Under the pieces are notes generated by a model that saw only the letters and a list, made by a program, of their open reading frames with translations, was not told the origin of the DNA and did no database searches. 64,000 bases of DNA from Lentisphaerae bacterium RIFOXYA12_64_32 (GTDB taxonomy: Bacteria; Verrucomicrobiota; Lentisphaeria; Oligosphaerales; YB12-FULL-65-16), in assembly GCA_001803235.1 (NCBI GenBank), contig MHBL01000140.1:1-64000 (forward strand), written 5' to 3'. The position numbers and the translations under genes were made by a program. Shown in pieces: positions 15,944-25,105 of this stretch (position 1 is its first letter; each line of letters opens with the position of its first letter).

Positions 15944-18463
15944 CTACTTCGCCTTGGTGACGCCTAGGACGGTCTGGGGATCGAGCGAGAAGTAGCCGGG
16001 GAGTTGCGGGCCGGGCTTGAGGTAGACGTCGTCCAGCGTCCCCTTGTCCGCTTTCCCCGGCACGAGCTTCCAGGTGCCGGCTTGGCCGGGGGCGACGTTG
16101 ATCAACTGCGTATCGATCGTTTTGTCCACCGTGCTGAAGCTGGCGACCTGCTTGCCGTCCGGCGCGTAGAGTTTCGCCGCGGCGGTTTCGCCCGGGGCGT
16201 CGGAGGACAGCCACAGGTCGAAGCTGGCCACACCCTCCGGCACCTCGAAATAGAGGGGTGTCGTCTGGCCCAGGAAATGCAGGCCGCGGCTGTCGACGGT
16301 GCCGGCCAGGGCCCAGGCGGCGTTCTTCACCGCGATGGCAAAGCTAGCCGAACCTCCCGCGATGACGAACTGGTAATAGTCTGAGCCCGCGGTTGGCAGC
16401 GTGACTGGCATCTCGATGCTCGCAATGCCCTGGTCCACGCTGGTTCCCGCGTCGTCGTAGAGCTGCCACTTCAGCAGTTTGCCGCGGCTGGTGACGTCGC
16501 TGAAGTTGACGGTGGCTGCGTTGGCGCCGGTGGGCTTGATGACCAGGCGCTGGTCGCCGCGCAGCAGGAAAGGTGTCATCGCTTCGGCATTGGGCGCCGG
16601 CAGAGGTCGGACGGACGCCAGTTTCTCGCCCGCGCCGGCTTTGCCGCCGGGTGCGGTCGGGACGATGGCGAGCGAGCCGGTCCACGGCTTCAGGAAGGCG
16701 AAGAACTCCTTGTCGGGCAGGTAGAAGCTGGATGCTTGCGGGTTTTCTACGGCCTTGAACTGACGCAGATTCCAGTGCAGGATGGTCAGGTTCGCGCCCA
16801 GCATGCTCAGCCGTGCCTTGGCGTGCGGGTCGGCTGTCTTTGCCTCCGCGGCACGGTAGAGCTGTTCGAGTCTTGCGAAGTTCGCACCGTAGACCTTTCG
16901 CAACCGGTCCTCTGAGAGTACATAGGTCTCGTTGTGGTTGGCGTTGAAGTATGCGTCCGTCGCGGCGTCCAGGAGCGTGTAGAACTGCTTCATCTCCGGC
17001 GCGCCTTCGGCGTAGCACAGGCGGATGTACTCGTCGAACAGTGCGTCCACGTCCGCGTCGGGGTTCCAGGCCAGCCTGGCGAGGAGGTAGTTCATCGGTC
17101 CGGCATAGCCCCACGCCGGGTTGCCGTAGACGTAGACGCCTTTCATCTGTGCCTGCTTCAGGCGCGGGTAGAGCCACTTCAGGATCTTCAGCCCGGGCGG
17201 GTTGATGCCGCCCATTTCGTTGTGGACGCAGTTGGGCAGGTCGTAGTAGGCGATGTTCGTGGTCACCTTGCCCCACTGCGGCACCAGCTCGTCCCAGCGC
17301 TTCTGCATGTCGGGACGGTAGAGCGTGAACCCGTAGTCGAAACTGGGCGCCCACACGAGGAACATGTTGGGGGCCAGTTGGAACGGCTTGCTCGGCGGGT
17401 AGACGTAATCGGCATAGACGTAGCCGGCCAGGATCTTGTGCGGGTACTTCTGCGCCGCCAACTGCGCGACCTTGTTGTAGAAGGCGATGATGGCCGGTGT
17501 TACCGACAGGCCGCCGTTGGGGTCTTTCTCGTAGAGGGCCTTGCAGTTCGCGCACTCGCACCAGCCGCCGCCGTCCGAGGGCGACAGCGAGAAGCATGTC
17601 GCCTGGGGCCGTTCGTCGAAGTACTTGATGGCGCGGTCGGCAAACTCGCGGATGAGGCCGTCACTGGTCGGGCAGAGCTTGGAGTACTCGCTGGCTGGCG
17701 GGATGCGCGTGCCGCCATGCTCGGCGAACCAGTCCGGGTGCGTGCGGAAGTCATCCTGCGTCGGCCATTGCCAGTTGTGGCTGTGGTAGAGGGAAAGGCT
17801 CAAGCCGAGGCGTTGCCGGGCCCACCAGCGTTTCACCTCAGGCTGGTTTTCCTGGATATACGGGACGCGCCGGTTCAGGAAGAACGGCGCGTCGCTGACG
17901 TCGGCGCCAGGGACGGTGATCGTCGGGCGGGCGGGAACGTACTCGCCGTGCTCGCCCGGCATCAGCCAGCGTACGCCCAGGAACTGCTCGATGAACGCGT
18001 ACACGCCGTTGGCCGTGCCGCTGCTGGTGCCGCCCTGCGGGGTCGTGACCTTGTCCGCGGTATCGGGACCGAGGATGAATACATTCCGTTCCCGCGCTGC
18101 GATGCGGAAACCCTCCAGGGGCATTGCGTCCGAGTTCAGGCCGGCCTGCGCGGCAACCGGTGTGTTCCCCAGCGCGAGCATGGGCTCACGCGGTTCGTTG
18201 ACGAGCGGCAGCCTGGCGCCGCTGACCTTTTCGATGTAGGCCTGCAGGTCTTCGGCGGCGGCCCGCACCGACGCGGTCGCGGTCGCGTCGGTGTAAATGG
18301 CGTAGGCCGACTGGCCGTTTTCGACCAGAGTCGGCGGCGCGGCGACGACGGGTGCCGCAGTCACGGCTTGGGAACGGTGCACCGGCGGTTGCGCCTGCTC
18401 GCACCCGGCCAGGAGCAGAAGAGCGGAAATGGCAACGACGGGGGCGCTGACTGTGGGCTTCAT
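15944..18463 (-). CDS. DUF4838 domain lipoprotein, glycosidase-like
   Basis: An 839-residue protein. A lipoprotein signal (LLLLAGC, Cys21) is followed by an N-terminal alpha/beta domain (about 50-140, AYAIYTDATATASVRAAAED) like the N-domain of GH67/GH84/GH20 enzymes. A TIM-barrel-like DUF4838 region (about 175-560) carries a WCECANC cysteine pair and the SLSPSDGGGW segment. The C-terminal third is beta-rich, probably carbohydrate-binding. DUF4838 proteins are abundant in PVC bacteria and Bacteroidetes and are presumed to act on polysaccharides at the cell surface; no activity can be named. A strong AAGGAGAG site precedes the ATG. It follows the glycosidase at 18711 on the same strand. Confidence 0.87.
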   Translation of the reverse strand: MKPTVSAPVVAISALLLLAGCEQAQPPVHRSQAVTAAPVVAAPPTLVENGQSAYAIYTDATATASVRAAAEDLQAYIEKVSGARLPLVNEPREPMLALGNTPVAAQAGLNSDAMPLEGFRIAARERNVFILGPDTADKVTTPQGGTSSGTANGVYAFIEQFLGVRWLMPGEHGEYVPARPTITVPGADVSDAPFFLNRRVPYIQENQPEVKRWWARQRLGLSLSLYHSHNWQWPTQDDFRTHPDWFAEHGGTRIPPASEYSKLCPTSDGLIREFADRAIKYFDERPQATCFSLSPSDGGGWCECANCKALYEKDPNGGLSVTPAIIAFYNKVAQLAAQKYPHKILAGYVYADYVYPPSKPFQLAPNMFLVWAPSFDYGFTLYRPDMQKRWDELVPQWGKVTTNIAYYDLPNCVHNEMGGINPPGLKILKWLYPRLKQAQMKGVYVYGNPAWGYAGPMNYLLARLAWNPDADVDALFDEYIRLCYAEGAPEMKQFYTLLDAATDAYFNANHNETYVLSEDRLRKVYGANFARLEQLYRAAEAKTADPHAKARLSMLGANLTILHWNLRQFKAVENPQASSFYLPDKEFFAFLKPWTGSLAIVPTAPGGKAGAGEKLASVRPLPAPNAEAMTPFLLRGDQRLVIKPTGANAATVNFSDVTSRGKLLKWQLYDDAGTSVDQGIASIEMPVTLPTAGSDYYQFVIAGGSASFAIAVKNAAWALAGTVDSRGLHFLGQTTPLYFEVPEGVASFDLWLSSDAPGETAAAKLYAPDGKQVASFSTVDKTIDTQLINVAPGQAGTWKLVPGKADKGTLDDVYLKPGPQLPGYFSLDPQTVLGVTKAK

Positions 18464-18489
18464 GTGCCTCTCCTTATCCTCCCCGATTG

Positions 18490-18602
18490 GAGACGAAGAT
18501 CAGAGACAAAGACTAGAGACGAAGATCAGAGACAAAGACTAGAGACGAAGATCAGAGACGAAGACTAGAGACGAAGATCAGAGACGAAGACTAGAGACAA
18601 AG
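18490..18602. repeat. 13-bp tandem array (GAGACRAAGAYYA)
   Basis: Roughly eight and a half units of 13 bp alternate between GAGACGAAGATCA and GAGACAAAGACTA, giving a 26-bp higher-order repeat. It lies in the promoter-side gap of the DUF4838 gene. Two or three related GAGACAAAGACCCA units recur at about 32920-32955, upstream of another glycosidase gene. Confidence 0.88.
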
Positions 18603-18710
18603 GGCCACATTCCGGCCGCTCATCTTTGTCTCAGGTCTTTGTCTCTCGGCTCGGTCTTCGCCCGGGATCTCCACGTTGAAAGTGGCACTCGTCCGGGTGT
18701 GGCCGGAACA

Positions 18711-20843
18711 TCACTCCAGCATTTGGCACTCGCCGTTTGCCCAGTCGGCGTCGTACAGGCGCGGGACGCGGGTGCCGGGGAAGGCGGGCGAGGCGCGGTC
18801 GATGCCTTCCACCGCGTCGATCTGCAGGCCGCCGAGGGCCTCGAAGAAGCCCCAGATGGCGATGCCGCGCGGGTAGAAACACAGGTTGTTGCCCTTGAAT
18901 GTCTCGAAGAACATTTTGGGTTCCTGGGTGTTGGTGACGACCTGCCACTCCCAGTAGCGGTCGGCCAGGGCGCGGAGGTCGACGCCGCGGTAGAAGGCGG
19001 CCATGTCCCGGAGCATGTTCATCGAGATCCAGCCGGGGTTGCGCGCGAACCCTGCGAGGTTCTGCATCGACTCCGGCATGCTGGCGCGCTCGAAATGGAA
19101 ATCGGTGTGCACGCAGCCGTACTCGCGCAGGCAGCGTTGCGTGGCGACCTGGAGATCTTCGCGGAGTTTTTCCTCGTCGAGACCGACGTCGTGGCCAACC
19201 ATGTCAAACGGCACCAGGCCGTTGACGGTGTAGATGTGCGGTGCGTCCCAGCCGGGCACTTCCGGCAGATCGAGTTTCTGGCCCGACCACGGGTCGACAA
19301 CGCCCTGCGCGCTCTTGTCCAGGAGCGTCACGAAGTGATCGTCGGCCCAGCCTTTCTTGTGGACCAGGCTACGGATCTTCTCGGCGGCGGCGTTGCATTC
19401 GAACACCATGGTTGTGCGGTTCAGTTCGGCGAGCATCTCGGCGCCGGCCTCGAAAGCGGCCAGGCATTTGACCGCCAGGTAGGTCTGGCAGCGTCCGAAC
19501 TGGATGGCGGGCGACGCGTCGTCAATGGTGTTGGCCACGCCGACGCTGGGGACCCCGCAACCGGTCGTGTCGCAGGCGGAGAGGAATCGCAGGTACTTCT
19601 CGAGCACCGCCGCGTGCCGGCGCAGCATGGAGTCGTCGCCCGTTCGCCGCCAGTAGGCGTAGGACAGGATGAGGTAATTGGCGGTCTCTTCGACTTCCAT
19701 CTCGTGGTGGTACTCCTGCCCGCCGGCACTGGCGTGGGCGCCGGTGTCGTGCGACAGGAACAGCGTGCCATGGCCGCGCTCGCCCGCCGTTTTGGCGCCG
19801 TCCTTGGAGAATTCCGGCCAGAAGTCGAGTTCGATCTTGAGCAACTCGGGCCAGACCGCGAGATAGAACGGCGCCTGAGTGTACTCCACGTCCACGGTGG
19901 AATGATAGTAGCAGGAGCCTTCCCAGACACTGAACCAGTCTTCGCCCTTGGCGCGCAGGCACCACCACGTGTCCAGGAGCCAGGAGTGCAGGGTGTAAGC
20001 CAGGAGGTTGTTGACGCTTTTCGAGCAGTTGTTCCGGCCGACGATACCGTCGACGTTCTGAGCGTTGTCGAAGAGGGCTGTCGGGTTGCTCCGGGCCCAG
20101 TCGCACACCGCATCGAGCCCCGCAAACGTTTGGGTGTACTTGAACGGGCACATCACGCCCTGCACGCTCAGAGTTGGAGCGCTGAACGTGCACCAGGCCA
20201 GGTCCAGCGTCGTGGTGGGTTCTGTCCCGAACGCTACGGTCTGCACGAATTCTGCGCCGCGCAGCATGCCCCGAAGCGCCAGCACGCGGTCCTGCTGTGG
20301 CACGTCCTGGGTTACCGGGTTGGCCTTGCCGGCGTCAGGAGTGGTGGCGCTGCGGACGCTGTTGAAGCGCAGGGCCAGGGCGTCGTGGCCTTCAGGCTGC
20401 ACCGCGATGCCGGGGCCGCTGAACTGCACGAACAGTTCGACGTCCTGCGGGTCCGATTCTTTCTTCTCCCAGCGGAAGGCGCCGCCGATCTTTTCCGCCT
20501 CGACGCGCAGGCCGAGGACCGGCGTGGTGGAGAACGCCGCATCGCGCGGGCGGAACGGGGTCAGCGCGGTGAGCTTGACCTTGACGCCGCTGGCGGCATC
20601 GATCCCCATCAGTGCCATGGAGCAGGGGGTAAGGCGTTGGTCGTGGAAGCGGAAGGTCTGTCCGTCCGGGGTCAACGGCAGCACCAGTTCGCGTCCGGCA
20701 ATCCGTGCCCCGACCTTCAGATGCAGTTCGGGCAACTTGTCAAAACGGTCGAACCGCACCACCCCGCATTTCCGCGCCAGCGGGTTAATCAGCAGTCCGT
20801 GCCTGGAACCCAACACGCCGACGGCATCACACATCAACTGCAT
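18711..20843 (-). CDS. Six-hairpin glycoside hydrolase-like protein (GH52/GH116-like)
   Basis: A 710-residue protein without a clear signal peptide. The N-terminal 300 residues are beta-rich. The C-terminal two thirds look like an (alpha/alpha)6 barrel. Segments recall GH52 beta-xylosidases and GtaA-type proteins: LSHDTGAHASAG, EETANYLILSYAYWRRTGD, NTIDDASPAIQFGRCQ and a closing CFYPRGIAIWGFFE block. The DDA aspartates near residue 440 are candidates for the general acid. Assignment to an exact family is uncertain. An excellent AGGAGGTG site precedes the ATG. It is co-oriented with the DUF4838 gene, and the pair suggests a small polysaccharide-use operon interrupted by the 13-bp array. Confidence 0.72.
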   Translation of the reverse strand: MQLMCDAVGVLGSRHGLLINPLARKCGVVRFDRFDKLPELHLKVGARIAGRELVLPLTPDGQTFRFHDQRLTPCSMALMGIDAASGVKVKLTALTPFRPRDAAFSTTPVLGLRVEAEKIGGAFRWEKKESDPQDVELFVQFSGPGIAVQPEGHDALALRFNSVRSATTPDAGKANPVTQDVPQQDRVLALRGMLRGAEFVQTVAFGTEPTTTLDLAWCTFSAPTLSVQGVMCPFKYTQTFAGLDAVCDWARSNPTALFDNAQNVDGIVGRNNCSKSVNNLLAYTLHSWLLDTWWCLRAKGEDWFSVWEGSCYYHSTVDVEYTQAPFYLAVWPELLKIELDFWPEFSKDGAKTAGERGHGTLFLSHDTGAHASAGGQEYHHEMEVEETANYLILSYAYWRRTGDDSMLRRHAAVLEKYLRFLSACDTTGCGVPSVGVANTIDDASPAIQFGRCQTYLAVKCLAAFEAGAEMLAELNRTTMVFECNAAAEKIRSLVHKKGWADDHFVTLLDKSAQGVVDPWSGQKLDLPEVPGWDAPHIYTVNGLVPFDMVGHDVGLDEEKLREDLQVATQRCLREYGCVHTDFHFERASMPESMQNLAGFARNPGWISMNMLRDMAAFYRGVDLRALADRYWEWQVVTNTQEPKMFFETFKGNNLCFYPRGIAIWGFFEALGGLQIDAVEGIDRASPAFPGTRVPRLYDADWANGECQMLE

Positions 20844-20981
20844 GGGCTACACCTCCTGAAAACAAAAAGATACGGATGCAGCGTTCCCCGGCCCCATCTG
20901 ACACAAGCCGCGTCAGAAACTATAGCCTCCCCGGTGATGGTTGCCACCGTGGTCCGGGATGCCGACGCCCTGGCTGTCCTT

Positions 20982-21177
20982 GACCTGTGCGGGGAAACCC
21001 GGCATCGCGGAAGTCCGGCCGCGGTGGCTCGGCGCGTCCCGCGCCGAAGCGAGGTGCACTGGCCGGTCTCCGGCCGAGGGTCTCGGTCCGGGACGGACCC
21101 GAGGCACCCCACTGCGGTCCCGGAGGTCCCGCGCCACTGCCTGCTCCTGCGGACGACCGGGAACGGGCGCATCGTGG
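20982..21177 (+). repeat. Dispersed hairpin-rich repeat family, copy B
   Basis: The copy starts GACCTGTGCGGGGAAACCCG, passes through the same palindromic core as copy A (GTGGCTCGGCGCGT to CCCGCGCCACTGC, 21024-21140), and ends in a segment with CGGGAACGGGCGCATCGT that is paralleled in copy C. It lies between the glycosidase and the export operon, which diverge from it. Confidence 0.82.
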
Positions 21178-21283
21178 CGCCTTTTGCACAGCCTTCTCCC
21201 TTTGTCGATCTAACAGCACAGGTCGGTTTTTTTTCCTGTTTCGGATAGGCAAACGCGGGAATTGCGTCTAATATAGCTTTATA

Positions 21284-21381
21284 GGAGAGGTGGCTTGAAC
21301 GGAAAACCGCCCGGTTGGTTTCCTGGGGCTTCGACCGGGCGGGGCCGGGTTGGGTCGCCGCGTCATGAATCGACAAATTAA
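21284..21381 (+). promoter_or_regulatory. Possible leader peptide and hairpin before tolC-like gene
   Basis: A near-ideal GGAGAGG ribosome site (21284-21290) sits 4 nt before a TTG (21295) that opens a 28-codon reading ending at 21381, overlapping the ATG of the TolC-like gene (21365). The TolC-like gene itself has no visible ribosome site. Inside the leader is a stem with 11-bp arms, 21307-21317 and 21332-21342 (one G-T pair). Coupled translation or attenuation of the operon is a reasonable inference. It could also be chance. Confidence 0.4.
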
Positions 21382-22867
21382 CTTTTACCGGGCAGTTCGA
21401 CTGCTGTGCTGCGGTGGGATTGCCCTGATCCTGGGTGCCGTTGATTGTGCGTCTGCCGCGGAACCGGCTGAACTGGCTGAGCTGGTGGCGGCGGCGTTGT
21501 CGGGGAATCCGCGTGTTCAGGCGGCCCGACACCGGGTGGACCAGATGCTGGCGAAGCACGAGGCCACCTTCGGTTTCCTGGATCCTTCCATGTTCGCCGC
21601 GACCGGGTATGCCCAGAGAAGCCGCGGCACTCCCGGTGCGTCGGGCTTTACGGCACTGACGGACAACGCCTTGGACAATCAGGCCGGTGTCCAGACGCCG
21701 CTTCGGCCCGGCGCCTACCTCGCCGTGGGCGGCGCGGAACGTCTGCTCACCGAACCGGGGGACGGCAGCAATCAGCAGTACCAGAGCCTGGCATCGGCGC
21801 GCCTCCGGATCCCCCTGCTGCGCGATCGTGGGTTTCGCCTGTGGGATTCCGAGCAGGCCATGGCGGTTGCAGAGTACAACCAGGAAGTCAGTCAGTTCAC
21901 CGCCGCGATCCAACAACTGCGCTGGGAGATCGAACTGGCCTACATTGCGGTTCTGGAAGCGGCGGAGATCCGCAGTTCCGCCCACGACGCCACGGTGCGG
22001 TTGAGTGCTTTGCTGAATGAAACCAAGGAGTTGGTTCGCCTCAAAGTCGTGCCGGAGTACCAGCTTCATCCCACCGTCATGGAGAAGTCGCTTCGCGAGG
22101 AGGAGGAGATCAGCGCCAAGGACGGGTACGAGCAGGCCTTAATCCGTCTGCGTCAGGTGGTCGGCGGCGGCGGTGCTGTGGCGGTGAGCAGCGGCGTGGG
22201 TGCGTTGGTCGAGTGGGCTGCCGGTGTGACGCTGTCGGAGTCCGACGATGTCGCCGTCGCCATGGCCACCCGGGGCGACAGTCAGGCGATTCTCAATCAG
22301 GTCGAGTTTTCGCATGCCGAACTCGGCCGAGCGGAGGAGAATCTGCGCAGTGACCTTGACCTCAATCTGGGTACGAGTTGGCAGGGCGAGTCACCCAACA
22401 ACCCCTTTGGGGGAGGGCGCGCCCTGTCTGGGCATCATATGGGGGGTGACATGACCCTCGTGTGGAGCAAGACGCTGGGGCTCAGGCGTGAACGGGCTGA
22501 GGTGCACCGTTTGGAGAGTCGCATCGCCGAACTGATGGCCTCGTTGGCGCAGATGAGGGACTTGGCCGTGGCTGAGATCGCGGCCGCCCGCCTGGCGTAT
22601 CAGTCGGCCCAGGATCGGCTTCGGGCGGTCGAGGGCGCCACCGAGGCGGCCCGGAAAGAGATGGAGGCCGAGGAGGAGCGGTTTCGCCTGGGCGAAGGCC
22701 GCAGCCGTCAGGTTCTGGACGCGCAGCAGGACCTGAATGGTGTCAGCCAGCGGCGTACGCACATTGCCGCCGCCCTATTGCGGGCGCATTCGTCGTACCG
22801 TCGCGCTACAGGATACGTCGGTCAGGAGTTGGCGCTGCAGCCGTCCCTCCCACCGACGAAACCGTGA
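21365..22867 (+). CDS. TolC-family outer membrane channel protein
   Basis: A 500-residue protein. A signal peptide (RLLCCGGIALILGAVDCASAA) ends near residue 32. The mature chain is mostly long amphipathic helices in two similar halves, as in TolC. Typical features are AELVAAALSGNPRVQAARHRV near the start and a late EERFRLGEGRSRQVLDAQ segment. It should form the outer-membrane duct of a tripartite exporter. It is the first gene of a five-gene operon (zinc-ribbon protein, HlyD, two half-ABC proteins). No ribosome site is visible at its ATG. Confidence 0.9.
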   Translation: MNRQINFYRAVRLLCCGGIALILGAVDCASAAEPAELAELVAAALSGNPRVQAARHRVDQMLAKHEATFGFLDPSMFAATGYAQRSRGTPGASGFTALTDNALDNQAGVQTPLRPGAYLAVGGAERLLTEPGDGSNQQYQSLASARLRIPLLRDRGFRLWDSEQAMAVAEYNQEVSQFTAAIQQLRWEIELAYIAVLEAAEIRSSAHDATVRLSALLNETKELVRLKVVPEYQLHPTVMEKSLREEEEISAKDGYEQALIRLRQVVGGGGAVAVSSGVGALVEWAAGVTLSESDDVAVAMATRGDSQAILNQVEFSHAELGRAEENLRSDLDLNLGTSWQGESPNNPFGGGRALSGHHMGGDMTLVWSKTLGLRRERAEVHRLESRIAELMASLAQMRDLAVAEIAAARLAYQSAQDRLRAVEGATEAARKEMEAEEERFRLGEGRSRQVLDAQQDLNGVSQRRTHIAAALLRAHSSYRRATGYVGQELALQPSLPPTKP

Positions 22868-22877
22868 GGATTCAACC

Positions 22878-23708
22878 ATGGCCAAGTTGCTCAATTTCCT
22901 GGGTAAAAAAGACAAAGATGACGCCGACAGCGACGAGCAGCAGAAGGACACCGAGGCAGTCCAGAAGGCGCTCCTGCACGAAACCCAGCAGGAGAACCTG
23001 CAGCAGGACATCTCCATCCTGGACGACACAGACGGTGAGACGGAGCAGCGTCTCCGCAAAACCGCCGAGAAGGAGGTGCAGAGCGCGGCGGAGGACTCGC
23101 TGAAGCGGCTCCTCGTCGTGCAACTGGGGCGGTGCCCCAGTTGCGGGGAGCACCTCCACCAGCAGTTGGGTGCGTCCATCTGCGACGCGTGTGGCTGGCA
23201 CACGTTTGACGGGCCATCGCGCGGCCCGGTGCGCGTTCATCTGCGCAGCGGACGGCCTCCCATTGAGGGCGAACGGTGCTATGTTGTCAAGGACGGCTAC
23301 GTCTTGGTGTTGAAGCAGGATCTGGTGGTGGCCAAGGTCCCGCGTGACGCGTACGATTACGTTGAGTACATCTGGGCGGAAAGCGAAGTCCAGCAACGGC
23401 AGAAGCAGCTCAACGAGCGGTTGCAGATTGCCTGTGGCTGGTGCAACAAGCCCACCAATCCGGAGCAGGATGGGTTCCATCTGGTCCACGTGGCCTTGGG
23501 GTCATCTCAGGAGCGGTACTGCTTCTGTTCGGACGAGTGTTACGAGGCGTTTAGGAAGATGTATCCGGCGCGCGTGCACCGGGACTGTTACGAGCGGGAC
23601 TGCGAGGAGTGTAACCTGTGCCTGAAACGGTACGGTAATGTCGCCGAGGGGTTACGCATGCTCGCGAAGGATTACATTGCGGTGAAGAAGAAGGAAAAGC
23701 AGGAGTAG
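22878..23708 (+). CDS. Cysteine-rich zinc-ribbon protein in the export operon
   Basis: A 276-residue protein, unrecognised. The first 80 residues are charged and heptad-like. A four-cysteine zinc ribbon follows (CPSCGEHL, then ICDACGW). A central domain of about 80 residues has no cysteine motif beyond one Cys. The C-terminal 110 residues hold a dense cluster: CGWCNKP, YCFCSDEC, then DCYERDCEECNLC. The middle piece recalls the FCSxxC form of MYM/TRASH zinc fingers. There is no signal peptide or membrane helix, so it is cytoplasmic. A GAGGA site precedes the ATG, 10 nt after tolC. Its place between TolC and HlyD suggests a regulator, adaptor or cargo-handling factor of the exporter. Confidence 0.78.
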   Translation: MAKLLNFLGKKDKDDADSDEQQKDTEAVQKALLHETQQENLQQDISILDDTDGETEQRLRKTAEKEVQSAAEDSLKRLLVVQLGRCPSCGEHLHQQLGASICDACGWHTFDGPSRGPVRVHLRSGRPPIEGERCYVVKDGYVLVLKQDLVVAKVPRDAYDYVEYIWAESEVQQRQKQLNERLQIACGWCNKPTNPEQDGFHLVHVALGSSQERYCFCSDECYEAFRKMYPARVHRDCYERDCEECNLCLKRYGNVAEGLRMLAKDYIAVKKKEKQE

Positions 23709-23814
23709 CCAGGGAATGGTTCGATGATTCACCGTTCAAGGGTTCACGGTTGGTCGAATCTACGCTCACAACCGATACCCTGAACCCCGAACCCTGAGCC
23801 TTGAAATTTGAAAT

Positions 23815-24858
23815 ATGGGCGACTATCGCACAACCACAGGTGAGGCGCCGCCGGCGACCGGCAAGGAACGGCGGCGGACGGTGTCCATTGTTCTGCTGAT
23901 TTTGGTTCTCCTCTTTGGCGGCATCGCGCTGTCCGGCACGCTCATCCAGGTTCCACGCTACGTGCGTGCTGCCGGGTATGTTACGACCGAGGACTACGCT
24001 GAGGTGCGGCCGTCACAGGAGGGCACGGTGGCCGAGATCCTGACCGCGTCCGGGACGCGGGTCGAGAAGGGCGATATCCTGGTCAAGCTCGACGCCTCCG
24101 TGGAGATTGCCACGGCGGACGAAGCGAAGAGTCGCGTGCACCAGACCGAGGCCGACATCGCCCGTCGCCAGGCCGAGATTGCCGAGAAGAAGCGAACGCT
24201 TCAGGAACAGATAGCCATGGCCAAGCTGCGGCTCCAGAATGCCACCACCAAGCTGTTGCGGACGCAGGAGTTGCTGGCAAAGGGGCTGGTGGCTGCCAGT
24301 GCGCTGGAGGACGACCGGCTCAAGGAGGAAATCACTCGCGCTGAGCTGACCTCATTGCTCAGTCGTGACGAGACGATCTACGAGAAGGAACTCGCGGTGC
24401 TGGCCCAGGAACTCCAGGCCCGCAACGAGGCGGTGGTGCGGGCCGAGACCCGTGTCCGGGCCCGGGAGATCCGCGCTCCGATCACCGGCCAGGTGTTGCG
24501 GTATGAGTTCGTTATCGGTCAACTGGTCCGGACAGACCATGTGCTGTACGAGATCTTCGGCGGCGACAAGAAGGTGCTAAAGCTGCGCGTCGGAGAACGC
24601 TACGCCACGCGCATAGCGACCGGGCAGCGATACGAGGCCAAGTTGGCTTCGTACAGGGGGGTCATCAAGGACGTCGAGTTCTACGGTGAGGTCCAGTACT
24701 TGCGCAACGTGATCCAGACCGAAGGGCAGCAGACGTATCGGGTGGCCTACTGCAGCTTTGACGACCAGGGACTCACGGTCCCGCCGGGAACCACGGCCGA
24801 AGCCAAGATATTCTACGGCAGATCGTGCCTGTTCCTGTATCTGATTGGCGTGGACTGA
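23815..24858 (+). CDS. HlyD-family periplasmic adaptor subunit
   Basis: A 347-residue membrane fusion protein. A short cytoplasmic tail and one membrane helix (about 23-44) lead to a first half lipoyl motif (EVRPSQEGTVAEILTASG, 63-80, then KGDILVKLD), a coiled-coil hairpin (about 100-200), a second lipoyl half (IRAPITGQVLRYE) and a beta-barrel region. It would bridge the ABC exporter and the TolC channel. It lies 106 nt after the zinc-ribbon gene, in a gap of CCTGAAC-like heptamers, with no obvious ribosome site. The start is the first ATG and fits the topology. Confidence 0.9.
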   Translation: MGDYRTTTGEAPPATGKERRRTVSIVLLILVLLFGGIALSGTLIQVPRYVRAAGYVTTEDYAEVRPSQEGTVAEILTASGTRVEKGDILVKLDASVEIATADEAKSRVHQTEADIARRQAEIAEKKRTLQEQIAMAKLRLQNATTKLLRTQELLAKGLVAASALEDDRLKEEITRAELTSLLSRDETIYEKELAVLAQELQARNEAVVRAETRVRAREIRAPITGQVLRYEFVIGQLVRTDHVLYEIFGGDKKVLKLRVGERYATRIATGQRYEAKLASYRGVIKDVEFYGEVQYLRNVIQTEGQQTYRVAYCSFDDQGLTVPPGTTAEAKIFYGRSCLFLYLIGVD

Positions 24859-25105
24859 AGCCGCGGGCATGCGGTGGGGGCGAGCCGATCGGGCTGTCCC
24901 AGCTTTCATTTTCGGTGTTGAGTGTTGGACGTTCGATGTTGGGTGTTCGGTATTCTGACGGCTGTGGGGCTCGCCTCGAGAGACGCTCCGGAACAGGCGC
25001 AATCGTCGAGCAGGGGTGCACGGTTCGGGTGTCCGACCGGGCGTCGCGTGCACGGCGCGGCAGGACGGTCGTGCGGCGTCCGGGCTTAACGGCATTCGAT
25101 CCGGT

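Noticed and set aside
16934-18568. 544-residue plus-strand frame opposite the DUF4838 gene
   Set aside because: It ends inside the 13-bp array and has no recognisable motif; the minus-strand gene has a lipoprotein signal and family segments.
18490-18602. CRISPR-like array
   Set aside because: The units are 13 bp, contiguous and without unique spacers, and no cas gene is present.
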